From an uncultured Ilumatobacter sp. (GTDB taxonomy: Bacteria > Actinomycetota > Acidimicrobiia > Acidimicrobiales > Ilumatobacteraceae): a stretch of 64,000 nt of DNA. The notes under the pieces are model-generated. The model ran no database searches. It was given only the letters and a program-made list of their open reading frames with translations, and was not told where the DNA came from. Shown piece by piece: positions 39,964 to 51,776 of the stretch. How positions within the stretch are numbered: position 1 is the first letter of the stretch; every line of letters begins with the position of its first letter. The stretch lies in assembly GCA_938091165.1 (NCBI GenBank), contig CALKNK010000013.1, positions 62,001 to 126,000 of the forward strand, read 5' to 3'. A program made the translations under genes and the position numbers.

Positions 39964-40506
39964 TCAGCGTGCAGCGTCGATGATTGCGAGTATCTCGGTG
40001 ATCGTGTCTTCGAGATCATCGTTGACCACAACGTGATTGGCGAGATCTCGACCGATTGGTTCTTCTTCTTCGGCCTTCTTCAGGCGCGCCAAAACCTTGT
40101 GATCAACATCACCGCGTCCTCGCAGGCGGCGTTCTTGCTCTTCCCGGCTTGGCGGCAGAACAAAGATAAGCATCACATCTGGTTGAAGACGCTTGACTTG
40201 CTGAGCTCCGTCAACTTCGATTTCCAGCACGATGTCGCGGCCAGCAGCCAGCCCGGCGGCTTCTTCCGGAACTGGTGTGCCGTAGTAGTTGCCGAGAAAA
40301 TTGGTCCACTCTAAGAATCCGCCAGCCTCGATCCTCGCCTCGAAATCCTCCGCTGACACAAACACGTAGGCGTCATCGGCCTCGCCGGGCCGCTGCACAC
40401 GGGTGGTCCACGAGCGACTCAGCCACAGCCGAGCGTCACGCTTGACCGCCGCATCGACGATCGTGCCCTTGCCGACCCCGCCGGGGCCGGACACTACGAT
40501 GATCAA
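39964..40506 (-). CDS. gmk: Guanylate kinase
   Basis: Phosphorylates GMP to GDP. The 180-aa enzyme has the P-loop Gly-Pro-Gly-Gly-Val-Gly-Lys-Gly-Thr at residues 7-15 and the GMP-binding Ser-Arg-Ser-Trp-Thr-Thr-Arg. The Glu-Trp-x-Asn/Thr segment with Gly-Asn-Tyr-Tyr-Gly-Thr-Pro follows. It lies six bases after mihF, the classical actinobacterial pairing. Confidence 0.97.
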   Translation of the reverse strand: MIIVVSGPGGVGKGTIVDAAVKRDARLWLSRSWTTRVQRPGEADDAYVFVSAEDFEARIEAGGFLEWTNFLGNYYGTPVPEEAAGLAAGRDIVLEIEVDGAQQVKRLQPDVMLIFVLPPSREEQERRLRGRGDVDHKVLARLKKAEEEEPIGRDLANHVVVNDDLEDTITEILAIIDAAR

Positions 40507-40512
40507 CGCGTG

Positions 40513-40821
40513 TCAACCGAGTTCTTCGAGCAAAGCCTTGCGCTGCTGAGCACCGAGGCCCTGCACACGACGGTTGTCGGCGATGCCAACTTCTTCCATC
40601 AGCCGACGCGCCTTGACCTTGCCGACGCCCGGCAGCGATTCGAGCATCGAGACAACCTTCAACTTGCCAACGTTGTTGTCGTCAGAGTCGAGTGCCTCTT
40701 GTAATGACATCGAACCCATTTTCAGACGAGCCTTGATCTCTGCCCGAGCGGCGCGAGCCTCCGCCGCTTTGACAAGAGCTGCAGCCCGCTGCTCTGGAGT
40801 CAATTGTGGAGGTGTAGCCAT
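40513..40821 (-). CDS. mihF: Actinobacterial integration host factor
   Basis: A 102-aa DNA-binding nucleoid protein of the mycobacterial IHF type, unrelated to the alpha/beta IHF of enterobacteria. It has a long basic N-terminal helix and then the helix-two-turn-helix region Leu-Pro-Gly-Val-Gly-Lys-Val-Lys-Ala-Arg-Arg-Leu-Met. It binds DNA with little sequence preference and supports phage integration and nucleoid structure in its relatives. Its place between pyrD and gmk is where actinobacteria usually have it, though pyrF is the usual neighbour. Confidence 0.95.
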   Translation of the reverse strand: MATPPQLTPEQRAAALVKAAEARAARAEIKARLKMGSMSLQEALDSDDNNVGKLKVVSMLESLPGVGKVKARRLMEEVGIADNRRVQGLGAQQRKALLEELG

Positions 40822-40826
40822 AGATC

Positions 40827-41734
40827 TCAGACTAACGCGCTGAGATCCGCAACGCGGGCGATTCCCCGCTCCGCAGCCCAGTTGACCAGCTCACACTGAA
40901 CGTTTGCAGCAGCCCGAGGGTTCGCAAACGACGCAGTTCCGACCTGCACAGCCGACGCCCCCGCCAAAAACATCTCAACAGCGTCCCAGCCTGACGCCAC
41001 TCCCCCGACGCCGATAATCGGAAGATCGGGCAACGCCGCGTGCACGTCATGCACCGCCCGCACCGCCACGGGATGAATGGCCCGACCGGAATACCCGCCC
41101 CCTCCGACACCCAGCGTGGTGGCAAGTGAGTCCGGGTCGTACGCCAGGCCGAGCAATGTGTTCACGCAGGTCACCGCCTCGGCTCCTGCGTCGTGGACTG
41201 CCGCCGCGACCTCAATGATTCGATCGGTGTTGGCGCTCAACTTGGCCCACCGAGGACGATTACATCCCGCAGTCGCCGCCATCACAGCAGCGGACAGCTC
41301 GATGTCGTGGGCGAAAATCGCACCCCGCCCTTCAAGATTCGGGCACGACAGGTTAACTTCAACCGCAACAACCTCAGGAGGCGCGTCCGCCAACATCTCG
41401 GCAGCCACTTGGTAGTCCGCGAGCGAACGGCCCCAAATACTGCACACCACCGTAGCGCCCGTGTCGACGAGCGGCGGTAGCACATTGACCAACCAATGCT
41501 CTATTCCAGGCCCTTGGAGCCCTACGGCATTAATCATGCCTTGCGTAGTGGGGTGGATCCTTGGTGCAGGATTACCGGCCCACTCGAACGGAGCCAACGA
41601 CTTCGTTACGACGGCTCCGAGGCTGGCCAGGTTCACGAACGGCGCCATCTCAATGCCGTAACCGGCGGTGCCTGACGCCATCATCACCGGAGCGTCAAGC
41701 ATGACCGACCCAATCGTGACTGTCGTGTCCATGC

Positions 41735-41738
<4 letters not shown>
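40827..41738 (-). CDS. pyrD: Dihydroorotate dehydrogenase, class 1B-type catalytic subunit
   Basis: Oxidises dihydroorotate to orotate with FMN. The 303-aa protein resembles class 1 enzymes: Met-Met-Ala-Ser-Gly-Thr-Ala-Gly-Tyr-Gly at the FMN site, Gly-Met-Ile-Asn-Ala-Val-Gly-Leu-Gln and Asn-Leu-Ser-Cys-Pro-Asn, where Cys is the catalytic base of class 1. The sequence looks closest to 1B, which uses NAD through a PyrK partner, but no pyrK is in the window. The ATG overlaps carB by four bases. It occupies the place where pyrF usually sits. Confidence 0.92.
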
Positions 41739-45027
<3,289 letters not shown>

Positions 45028-45028
<1 letters not shown>

Positions 45029-46164
45029 CAGATACTCATCTTCTTGGCGGTTGCCTTCTCGATCATGGTGGCGAATTGCCTGAACAGGTACTTCGAATCG
45101 TGGGGGCCGGGGTTGGCCTCGGGGTGGTGCTGGACGCTGAACGCCTGCTCGCCGTTGACCTGCAGTCCTTCGCACACACCGTCGTTGAGGTTGACGTGCG
45201 TCATCTCGGCACGACCGCTGAGCGAGTCCGGGTCGACGGCGAAGTTGTGGTTCTGGCTCGTGATTTCCACACGTTCGGTCAGCAGGTTCTTCACCGGGTG
45301 GTTACCGCCGTGGTGACCGAATGGCAGCTTGACAGTGCTGGCCCCGATCGCGTTGCCAAGCAGTTGGTGCCCGAGACAGATGCCGAAGATCGGCACCTGC
45401 CCGATCAAACCCCGGATCGCCTCGATGGCATACGGAGACATCGACGGGTCGCCGGGGCCATTACTGAGAAAGACACCGTCTGGACTGTGAGCCAACACAT
45501 CAGCTGCTGTGGTCGCTGCGGGAACGACGTGCACGCGACCAAGACGAGCAAGGCTGCGACCGATGTTGGACTTCATGCCGAAGTCCATCGCCACGATGTT
45601 GGTTCGGCTGTTTGGGTCAGCCGCCGAAATCACGTATGGCACCTGGGTGCTCACCGTCCTGACGAGGTCGACACCGTCGGTGCCTGGCTCGGCTCTGGCG
45701 GCTGCGAGTAACTCGGATTCCGAGGCTGAACCAAACGCACCAGGCAGCGCGCCGCTGTCGCGGACGATGCGCGTGAGGCGCCGGGTGTCGATGCCAGCAA
45801 TGCCGGGGACACCTTGTTGGAACAGCATCGAACCGAGGTCCGACTGCGCCCGAAAGTTGCTGTGGCGACGCGCCAGATCGCGCACCACGATGCCGCGGCA
45901 GAACGTACCGACCGATTCGAAGTCGGTGGCGTTAATGCCGTAGTTGCCGATGTGCGGGTACGTGAAGGTAATGATCTGGCCGGCGTAGCTCGGGTCGGTG
46001 ATGACCTCCTGGTAGCCGCTCAGCACGGTGTTGAAGACAACCTCACCAGCTGCAATCGGCGCAGCCGCGCTGATCGCCGCGCCGATCAATTCGCCCTCGA
46101 ACACTGAGCCGTCAGACAGCACCAGCGCGCCTTCTCTGATGCCTCTGGTCGTCATGGCGCTCAT
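45028..46164 (-). CDS. carA: Carbamoyl-phosphate synthase small (glutaminase) subunit
   Basis: Supplies ammonia from glutamine to CarB. The 378-aa protein has an N-terminal CarA domain and a C-terminal class I glutaminase. The nucleophile Cys is in Phe-Gly-Ile-Cys-Leu-Gly-His-Gln-Leu-Leu-Gly, and the His-Pro-Glu motif is near the end. The ATG at 46164 has a GAGG Shine-Dalgarno ten bases upstream; ATG 46155 is a less likely alternative. It has its own 76-base upstream region with two ARG boxes, so it can be expressed apart from pyrRBC. Confidence 0.97.
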
Positions 46165-46196
46165 CGGTGTTCCCTCATTTGCACGGACATCCGCAC
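46161..46196 (-). CDS. Candidate Arg-containing uORF overlapping the carA start
   Basis: GTG to TGA encodes Met-Arg-Met-Ser-Val-Gln-Met-Arg-Glu-His-Arg, three Arg in 11 codons. Its stop TGA overlaps the carA ATG by two bases. A TACAGT hexamer ends five bases before the GTG, a little closer than the usual six to eight. Coupled translation could make carA respond to charged tRNA-Arg. The reading is open to chance because the segment also holds the carA Shine-Dalgarno. Confidence 0.3.
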   Translation of the reverse strand: MRMSVQMREHR

Positions 46197-46203
46197 GGGC
46201 GAC

Positions 46204-46237
46204 TGTATGATCATGCAGTCTATTGGATGGTCATGCG
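46204..46237. promoter_or_regulatory. Double ARG box upstream of carA
   Basis: TGTATGATCATGCA at 46204-46217 matches the pattern TGNATNNNNATNCA perfectly; TGGATGGTCATGCG at 46224-46237 has one mismatch. Box starts are 20 bases apart, exactly as before argC, and the left box core TATGATCAT is shared with the argC site. The pair lies in the 76-base gap between pyrC and carA. ArgR control of an internal carAB promoter is inferred. Confidence 0.75.
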
Positions 46238-46240
46238 GAT

Positions 46241-47536
46241 TCACTTTTGTGCCTTTCCATCGAGCACGACGATGTCTCCGTGCAAAATCGTATGTTTCAC
46301 GCGTCCGGTCAGCGGGACGCCAATAAACGGCGTATTCCTGCTCTTGCTTGCCAGCTCGGCGGGAACGACTTCCCAGGCCTCATTCGGGTCGAACGCCGTG
46401 AGGTTGGCAGGCTCGCCCGGAGCAATCGGTCGGCCGTGTCGATCCGCGATTCCGGCGATGGCAGCAGGTTTCCACGACATCGCCGCCACAACGTCCACCA
46501 ACGGCATGTCGAGATGGGCCAGGGCGACACCGAGTGCGGTTTCGAGGCCAAGCATCCCTGGGGGCGCCTGGTCGAGCGGCATCTCCTTCGTCTCGGACAC
46601 GTGCGGAGCATGATCGGTGGCAATGGCGTCGATTGTGCCGTCTTGCAGGCCCTCGCGCACCGCCACCACGTCCTCGATTGTGCGCAGCGGTGGGTTGACC
46701 TTGTACAGCGCACTGTACGACGCCAGCAGTTCATCGGTAAGGCTGATGTGGTGCGGCGTGGCCTCGGCGGTGACCGGTAGGCCATCGGCTTTGGCAGCGC
46801 GGACGAGGGCAACCGAGCCAGCCGTCGACAGATGCAGGAAGTGAGCTGGGGCACCGGTGAGACGAACGAGTTCGACATCACGGTGCACCATGAGTTCTTC
46901 GGCAAGCGACGGCCACCCGGGCAGCCCGAGATGGCTACAGCAGGACCCCTCGTGCATCACCGCACCTGCGGTGAGCGATTCGACCTCGCAGTGTTGGGCC
47001 ATGGTGACACCGAGGTCGCTTGCGTACTCATAGGCCCGCCGCATCAGCTGGGGGTCCTGCACACCGTTGCCGTCATCGGTGAAGAGGCGCACGCCAGCAT
47101 TTGCGAGTTCGGCGAATGGCGTCAGCTGCTCGCCCTTGCGGCCCATCGTGATCGACCCTGACGGGTACACATCGCAGAGGCCAGCGCGCTTGCCTTGCTG
47201 GCGGACGAATTCCACTACTCCGACCGAGTCCTGCGTGGGATCCGTATTCGGCATTGCCACGACAGCGGTAAACCCACCAAGCGCGGCACCTCGGCTGCCA
47301 GTCTCGATGGTCTCCGCCTCTTCGCGACCGGGTTCACGAAGGTGAACATGCAGATCGACGAAGCCGGGACTGATGACCAACCCGGCCGCGTCGATCAGTT
47401 GCTCGGCACCGCTGTTGTCTGAGTCTGGGGCGAGCTGGTCGCCAATCTCGATGATGATCCCGTCGGAGATGCGGACACTTGCCAGCCGTTCGCCGGTCTG
47501 GTCGATGAGGCGAGCATTGGTGATCAAGATGTTCAT
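46241..47536 (-). CDS. pyrC: Dihydroorotase
   Basis: Third step of pyrimidine synthesis, cyclising carbamoyl aspartate. The 431-aa protein is a type I amidohydrolase. The zinc motif Asp-Leu-His-Val-His-Leu-Arg-Glu-Pro-Gly lies near residues 61-70, and further metal and substrate residues appear in Ala-Gln-His-Cys-Glu and Ala-Thr-Asp-His-Ala-Pro-His. The ATG overlaps pyrB by four bases, giving coupled pyrB-pyrC translation. Confidence 0.96.
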   Translation of the reverse strand: MNILITNARLIDQTGERLASVRISDGIIIEIGDQLAPDSDNSGAEQLIDAAGLVISPGFVDLHVHLREPGREEAETIETGSRGAALGGFTAVVAMPNTDPTQDSVGVVEFVRQQGKRAGLCDVYPSGSITMGRKGEQLTPFAELANAGVRLFTDDGNGVQDPQLMRRAYEYASDLGVTMAQHCEVESLTAGAVMHEGSCCSHLGLPGWPSLAEELMVHRDVELVRLTGAPAHFLHLSTAGSVALVRAAKADGLPVTAEATPHHISLTDELLASYSALYKVNPPLRTIEDVVAVREGLQDGTIDAIATDHAPHVSETKEMPLDQAPPGMLGLETALGVALAHLDMPLVDVVAAMSWKPAAIAGIADRHGRPIAPGEPANLTAFDPNEAWEVVPAELASKSRNTPFIGVPLTGRVKHTILHGDIVVLDGKAQK

Positions 47537-48492
47537 GATTCCGTATTCCCTGTGAGTGAGTTCTCCGAGCCACTCCCGAGCAGCTCGAATAGAACGGCCA
47601 TGCGGACATTGATGCCGTTGGTGACCTGTTGATTGATGACGCTGCCCGGCAGCTCGCCGGGATCGACTGCAATCTCGACACCTCGATTCATGGGCCCCGG
47701 ATGCATGACCAACACGTGTCGGCCGATGCGAGCGGCACGCTCCGGGGTGAGGCCGAATCGAGCGGTGTACTCACGAAGATGGGGAACTAATGCCTCACTC
47801 ATTCGTTCGTTCTGCATGCGCAGCAGGTATAGGACGTCGACGTCCTCGATCACCTCGTCAAGGTTCGCTACGACGGACTCGTCGTGCACAGGCGGAAGCA
47901 ACGTTTTAGGTGACACCCAGGTGACGTCGGCACCGAGCAACTTGAACGCCTCAGTCGCACTTCGCGCAACACGACTGTGCTTAATATCGCCGACCATCGC
48001 CACCCGCAGGCCGTCGAAACTTCCCCCATCGACGGAAATAGGTCGGTTCAATGCAGTGCGGACGGTGTACATATCCAGTAGTGCTTGGGTCGGATGAGCA
48101 TGCCAACCGTCACCTGCGTTGATCACACTGATGCTGGTCCACTCCCCGATCTGCCAAGGCGCCCCGCTCGATCCATGCCGGATCACAAAGGCATCCACGC
48201 CCATTGCAGCAATAGTTTCAACGGTGTCGCGCAGACTTTCACCCTTGTTTAAGCTCGATTGGCTGACCGAAAAATTCATCGTGTCGGCCGACAGTCGCTT
48301 TGCAGCCGTCTCAAAACTAAGTCGAGTTCGAGTTGAGTCCTCGAAGAAGACGTTACATACGGTCTTACCGCGCAGCGCCGGGACTTTTGGGTTCGGCCGC
48401 CGATTGACCTCGGCCATGTGATCAGAGGTGTCAAGCATCCGCCGCAGACCGGTCTCGCCGAGTTCGGTGATCGATAGCAACGACCGGCTCAC
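47533..48492 (-). CDS. pyrB: Aspartate carbamoyltransferase catalytic subunit
   Basis: Joins carbamoyl phosphate and aspartate. The 319-aa protein has the carbamoyl-phosphate motif Phe-Glu-Asp-Ser-Thr-Arg-Thr-Arg near residues 50-57. His-Gly-Ser-Ser-Gly-Ala-Pro follows in mid-protein, and His-Pro-Gly-Pro-Met-Asn-Arg-Gly near 269-276 completes the site. No regulatory PyrI is present. It overlaps pyrR by four bases, so synthesis follows pyrR translation. Confidence 0.96.
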   Translation of the reverse strand: MSRSLLSITELGETGLRRMLDTSDHMAEVNRRPNPKVPALRGKTVCNVFFEDSTRTRLSFETAAKRLSADTMNFSVSQSSLNKGESLRDTVETIAAMGVDAFVIRHGSSGAPWQIGEWTSISVINAGDGWHAHPTQALLDMYTVRTALNRPISVDGGSFDGLRVAMVGDIKHSRVARSATEAFKLLGADVTWVSPKTLLPPVHDESVVANLDEVIEDVDVLYLLRMQNERMSEALVPHLREYTARFGLTPERAARIGRHVLVMHPGPMNRGVEIAVDPGELPGSVINQQVTNGINVRMAVLFELLGSGSENSLTGNTES

Positions 48493-49043
48493 CTGTCGGT
48501 CCTTTGCGTGATCGTGACACCGTTCGGGGTGACGCTGACGCTTTCCTCTGCGCTCGTTGGCAGGTTCTTGCCGACGAAGTCGGGTCGAATCGGCAACTCC
48601 CGGTGGCCACGATCGACGATCGCGGCCAACTGGACCGCCTTCGGTCGCCCGTAGTCTCCAATCGCGTCGATCGCCGCCCGCACGGTGCGGCCGGTGTACA
48701 GCACGTCGTCAACGAGGACCACCGTCACCCCTTCAACCGTGAACGCGAGATCGCTCACCGATCCCGGGGAAACGGGCCGCATCCCTATGTCGTCGCGATA
48801 CAGCGATGCGTCAACCGAGCCGACGACAATCGGGTTTGCTCCCCGATTTTCGGCCGCCTCGATTCGCAACATCTCAACGGCGAGTGCTTCCACAACCCAC
48901 ACCCCGCCAGTTTGAATGCCCACAAGGGCAAGGTCAGCGGTACCGCGGTTGCGCTCGATAATTTCATGTGCCATTCGAGTGATTGCTCGACGCACATCGT
49001 CAGGTCCAAGGACCTGCTTCCTCACATCTGAGGGAGTATTCAT
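48489..49043 (-). CDS. pyrR: Pyrimidine operon regulator / uracil phosphoribosyltransferase PyrR
   Basis: Bifunctional RNA-binding regulator and UPRTase. The 184-aa protein has the PRPP-binding loop Val-Val-Leu-Val-Asp-Asp-Val-Leu-Tyr-Thr-Gly-Arg-Thr at about 102-114 and Ile-Gln-Thr-Gly-Gly-Val near 42-47. It heads pyrR-pyrB-pyrC-carA-carB-pyrD. The ATG at 49043 has a GGAAAGGA Shine-Dalgarno, and a PyrR-site hairpin lies 14 bases upstream, so PyrR with UMP probably represses its own translation and that of the coupled genes. Confidence 0.96.
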   Translation of the reverse strand: MNTPSDVRKQVLGPDDVRRAITRMAHEIIERNRGTADLALVGIQTGGVWVVEALAVEMLRIEAAENRGANPIVVGSVDASLYRDDIGMRPVSPGSVSDLAFTVEGVTVVLVDDVLYTGRTVRAAIDAIGDYGRPKAVQLAAIVDRGHRELPIRPDFVGKNLPTSAEESVSVTPNGVTITQRTDR

Positions 49044-49057
49044 GTTGTCCTTTCCGT

Positions 49058-49077
49058 GTGAGCCTCACTGAACTCAC
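49058..49077 (-). promoter_or_regulatory. PyrR-binding RNA hairpin in the pyrR leader
   Basis: On the minus strand GTGAG pairs with CTCAC around the ten-base loop TTCAGTGAGG. The loop and its flanks read AGTTCAGTGAGGCT, which matches 13 of 14 positions of the PyrR consensus ARUCCNGNGAGGYU. It ends 14 bases before the pyrR ATG, next to the Shine-Dalgarno. This is the arrangement described for translational repression in mycobacteria rather than the Bacillus attenuator. Confidence 0.75.
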
Positions 49078-49094
49078 TTCACGGTTGGGTTTTA

Positions 49095-49122
49095 AAAGTA
49101 GCAGCCAACTGCTCTCCGTCAA
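49095..49122 (-). promoter_or_regulatory. Promoter of the pyrR operon
   Basis: TTGACG (49117-49122), a 16-base spacer and TACTTT (49095-49100) on the minus strand, about 50 bases before the pyrR ATG. The predicted transcript therefore carries a leader containing the PyrR hairpin, unlike the many leaderless genes here. It lies just after the DUF2079 stop. Confidence 0.55.
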
Positions 49123-49141
49123 AATACCGCCGTGGAACTTG

Positions 49142-50734
49142 TCAGTTTCCCGGCAGCGGAACGCTGCGATCCCGCTCGTACAGCACCCAGAACTGGTTTG
49201 CCGCTACTTCAACGAATGCTGCCTCGATGATCGCAAAGTCATCGGCGACGTTCTCATCCCCACTCGTTGGCAAGACTACGAAGTCGACGCTCTCGGCACG
49301 TTCGGAAAGCCGAATTCCCTCAAGTTCAGGATTGGGGCCGTACAACACGAGCCGGAAGGGATTCGGGAACTGATAGATCTCAGGGCGATAAGCAATGTGG
49401 GGCGTCACTCGATGATGAGCAGCGACGCTTGCCCCGGCCGGGATTTCTTCGATGATGTCGCGCATGGTGACCGCATACATATTGTCTGGGTCGCCGTGAA
49501 ACAGCACGGTCCGACCCCAGGGCATCGGCGACCACATGAAGGCAGTCATAAAGGACGAGAGCGCCAATACCGCGATACCGACCGCCCGAAGTGACATCTC
49601 CAACGACTGCACCGTGAGCTTGCTTTTGACTGCGCCCAGCGCGTACACCGTGCCGATTGCAAGCGCTGGGACCGCAACGAGTGAATAGTGATATTGAACC
49701 TGATACTGATACCAGAATGTGCTCAAGACATTCGAGAACAACACCAGTGCGCTGATCATCGCCACGCCTGGCAGCCGCAGGAAAATAAATGCAAACGGTG
49801 ATGTCATTTGCCAGAGATACCACGGGCGTCCGTCAGCGCGTACGTGGTCAGCAAGTTGCGTTGGGTTGGTCACCGCAGTGCCAATGAGGCGCCGAGCGGC
49901 CGCACCGGTGCCGTCGCCCGGCTGACTGAACGGAATGCGCCAAGCATTTAGAGTGGGTTGGCCGATCAGCCCGCGCATCACCACGTACATCGCCGTGAAC
50001 ATGAACCCGAGCGAACCGAACACGGTGATCAGCCCGATGCGCCAACTTCGGCGTATTGCTACCCAGATCCCGAGTGGCACGATGACGAGTGAAACGTCCT
50101 CCTTGACAAGCAATGACAATACGACGAATGCGCCGTACAACCTCCACTTTCGCTCTAGGGCCGCATATAGCGCGACGCCGATGAAGACTCCGAGGAAGGA
50201 ATCGGGGTGGAAGTTTTCCAGATTGGCCCAGCCGACGGCTGGATGCAGTAGGTATGACGCTACGGCTATGAGCGCAAACCATTCCGACTCCAGGCGGCGG
50301 CGTCCATACAGAAAAACAGGAATTGCGCCCGCCGCAATCACTGCCGACTGCGAAAAGAACATGATCCACGCCCCGGGGGCAACCCAATAGAGCGGAACAA
50401 GAAGGAGCAACACGAACGACGTGTGGTCGCCGAACATGTTGCGACCCATCAACGTGACGAACGGTGCCTCGCCTCGCGACAGTAGCCACATGCCCTGGTC
50501 GTACAAACCCGAGTCGTACGACGATGTCCCGAGGCCATGGTGAATGTCCAGGCTGCGCTGCGTGAAGTACACCACCCAGAGCAATAACGTGCACGTCAGC
50601 AGGACCTGCGGAAGCGTTCGCGCTTTGAGCCATTCATTGACCGTCGTACGGACGGTGGCAACGTCATTTAGATCGAGATCATCAAGATCGAAAAGAGCGT
50701 CGTCGCTCTGTTCGGTTGCCACTTGCTCCGTCAT
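49142..50734 (-). CDS. DUF2079 family multi-pass membrane protein
   Basis: A 530-aa integral membrane protein of the DUF2079 family, related in look to GT-C-type glycosyltransferases. An acidic cytoplasmic N-terminus (about 40 residues) is followed by roughly ten hydrophobic helices. The first outer loop has Asp-Ser-Gly-Leu-Tyr-Asp-Gln-Gly-Met-Trp, with acidic residues as in GT-C catalytic loops, and a soluble C-terminal domain follows about residue 400. The lipid-linked donor or acceptor is unknown. It lies 15 bases after nusB, interposed between nusB and pyrR, which are neighbours in other actinobacteria. Confidence 0.85.
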   Translation of the reverse strand: MTEQVATEQSDDALFDLDDLDLNDVATVRTTVNEWLKARTLPQVLLTCTLLLWVVYFTQRSLDIHHGLGTSSYDSGLYDQGMWLLSRGEAPFVTLMGRNMFGDHTSFVLLLLVPLYWVAPGAWIMFFSQSAVIAAGAIPVFLYGRRRLESEWFALIAVASYLLHPAVGWANLENFHPDSFLGVFIGVALYAALERKWRLYGAFVVLSLLVKEDVSLVIVPLGIWVAIRRSWRIGLITVFGSLGFMFTAMYVVMRGLIGQPTLNAWRIPFSQPGDGTGAAARRLIGTAVTNPTQLADHVRADGRPWYLWQMTSPFAFIFLRLPGVAMISALVLFSNVLSTFWYQYQVQYHYSLVAVPALAIGTVYALGAVKSKLTVQSLEMSLRAVGIAVLALSSFMTAFMWSPMPWGRTVLFHGDPDNMYAVTMRDIIEEIPAGASVAAHHRVTPHIAYRPEIYQFPNPFRLVLYGPNPELEGIRLSERAESVDFVVLPTSGDENVADDFAIIEAAFVEVAANQFWVLYERDRSVPLPGN

Positions 50735-50749
50735 GGCATCAGTCTCGCG

Positions 50750-51184
50750 TCAGCGAAGCGGATCGTCCGGTCGCAACTCTTCAGACAGCGTGGCGAGCAC
50801 TCCATTGACAAACTTGCCGCTGTCATCGGTTGAGAAACGTTTTGCGAGCTTTACTGCCTCGTCGAGCACTACGGCGACAGGCACATCGCTGCGTTCGCTT
50901 AGTTCGAAGGCAGCGAGGCGTAGAACGTTGAGATCAAGCACCGGCATACGTTCAAGGGTCCACCCCTTGGCCTTGGCTGCGATTGCTGCGTCAAGTTCAG
51001 CAGCATGTGTTTCAACTCCGGTGACCAATACCACGGTGAGTTCATCTGGTTCGAGTACTTGCAAACTAAGCGCGTCAGCGGGGCTGATGCTCTTTGAGTG
51101 CGCCTCATAAAGCAGGTATAGAGCGCGCTCACGCGCGTCTGACCGCTCGTCAGGGCGCGCAATTTTGGCGTTGATCGATGCCAC
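50750..51184 (-). CDS. nusB: Transcription antitermination factor NusB
   Basis: A 144-aa all-helical protein that, with NusE/S10, binds boxA RNA in rRNA antitermination. The Arg-Glu-Arg-Ala-Leu-Tyr-Leu-Leu-Tyr-Glu-Ala segment near residue 18-28, the Leu-Arg-Leu-Ala-Ala-Phe-Glu-Leu segment and the Phe-Val-Asn-Gly-Val-Leu C-terminal segment are family landmarks. It lies 14 bases after efp, in the pepQ-efp-nusB order of actinobacteria. Confidence 0.95.
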   Translation of the reverse strand: MASINAKIARPDERSDARERALYLLYEAHSKSISPADALSLQVLEPDELTVVLVTGVETHAAELDAAIAAKAKGWTLERMPVLDLNVLRLAAFELSERSDVPVAVVLDEAVKLAKRFSTDDSGKFVNGVLATLSEELRPDDPLR

Positions 51185-51198
51185 GGACGTATCCGGAA

Positions 51199-51762
51199 TC
51201 AGGCGCGAGCCATGTACTCGCCAGTACGAGTATCAACCTTGACCTTGTCGCCGATGTTGACGAACAACGGGACCTTGATCTCCTTGCCGGTTTCGAGCGT
51301 TGCAGGCTTAGTTCCACCGCTCGACCGGTCGCCTTGGAGACCCGGCTCGGTGACCGAGATTTCGAGATCAACCGAAGCCGGGATTTCAACGCCGATAATT
51401 TCACCCTGGTACGTGGCTACCTGCGCAATCATTTGCTCGATAAGAAAGTCCGCAGCGTCGCCCAGCGCATTACGCTCCACGTTGAGTTGGTCGTACGTGG
51501 ATGTGTTCATGAATACGTAGTCGTCGCCGTCGGCGTACAGGTACTGCATATCCTGACGGTCGACAATGGCCTGTTCGACCTTGATGCCAGCGTTGAAGGT
51601 CTTGTCGATAACTGCACCGGTCCGCGCATTGCGAATTTTGGTGCGCACGAATGCGCCACCTTTGCCCGGCTTGACGTGTTGAAACTCGACGACCTGAAAT
51701 AGGCCATTTTCCAACTCGAGTGTGAGACCGTTTTTCAGGTCGTTCACGGAAATCTGTGGCAT
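51199..51762 (-). CDS. efp: Elongation factor P
   Basis: Rescues ribosomes stalled at polyproline. The 187-aa protein has the KOW-like N-terminal domain and two OB folds. The loop that contacts the peptidyl-transferase centre reads Lys-Pro-Gly-Lys-Gly-Gly-Ala-Phe near residues 31-38, so the modifiable position is Lys34, as in EF-P proteins that keep lysine. The C-terminal segment Gly-Asp-Lys-Val-Lys-Val-Asp-Thr-Arg-Thr-Gly-Glu-Tyr is diagnostic. Confidence 0.97.
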   Translation of the reverse strand: MPQISVNDLKNGLTLELENGLFQVVEFQHVKPGKGGAFVRTKIRNARTGAVIDKTFNAGIKVEQAIVDRQDMQYLYADGDDYVFMNTSTYDQLNVERNALGDAADFLIEQMIAQVATYQGEIIGVEIPASVDLEISVTEPGLQGDRSSGGTKPATLETGKEIKVPLFVNIGDKVKVDTRTGEYMARA

Positions 51763-51776
51763 GAGCTGCTCTGTTT

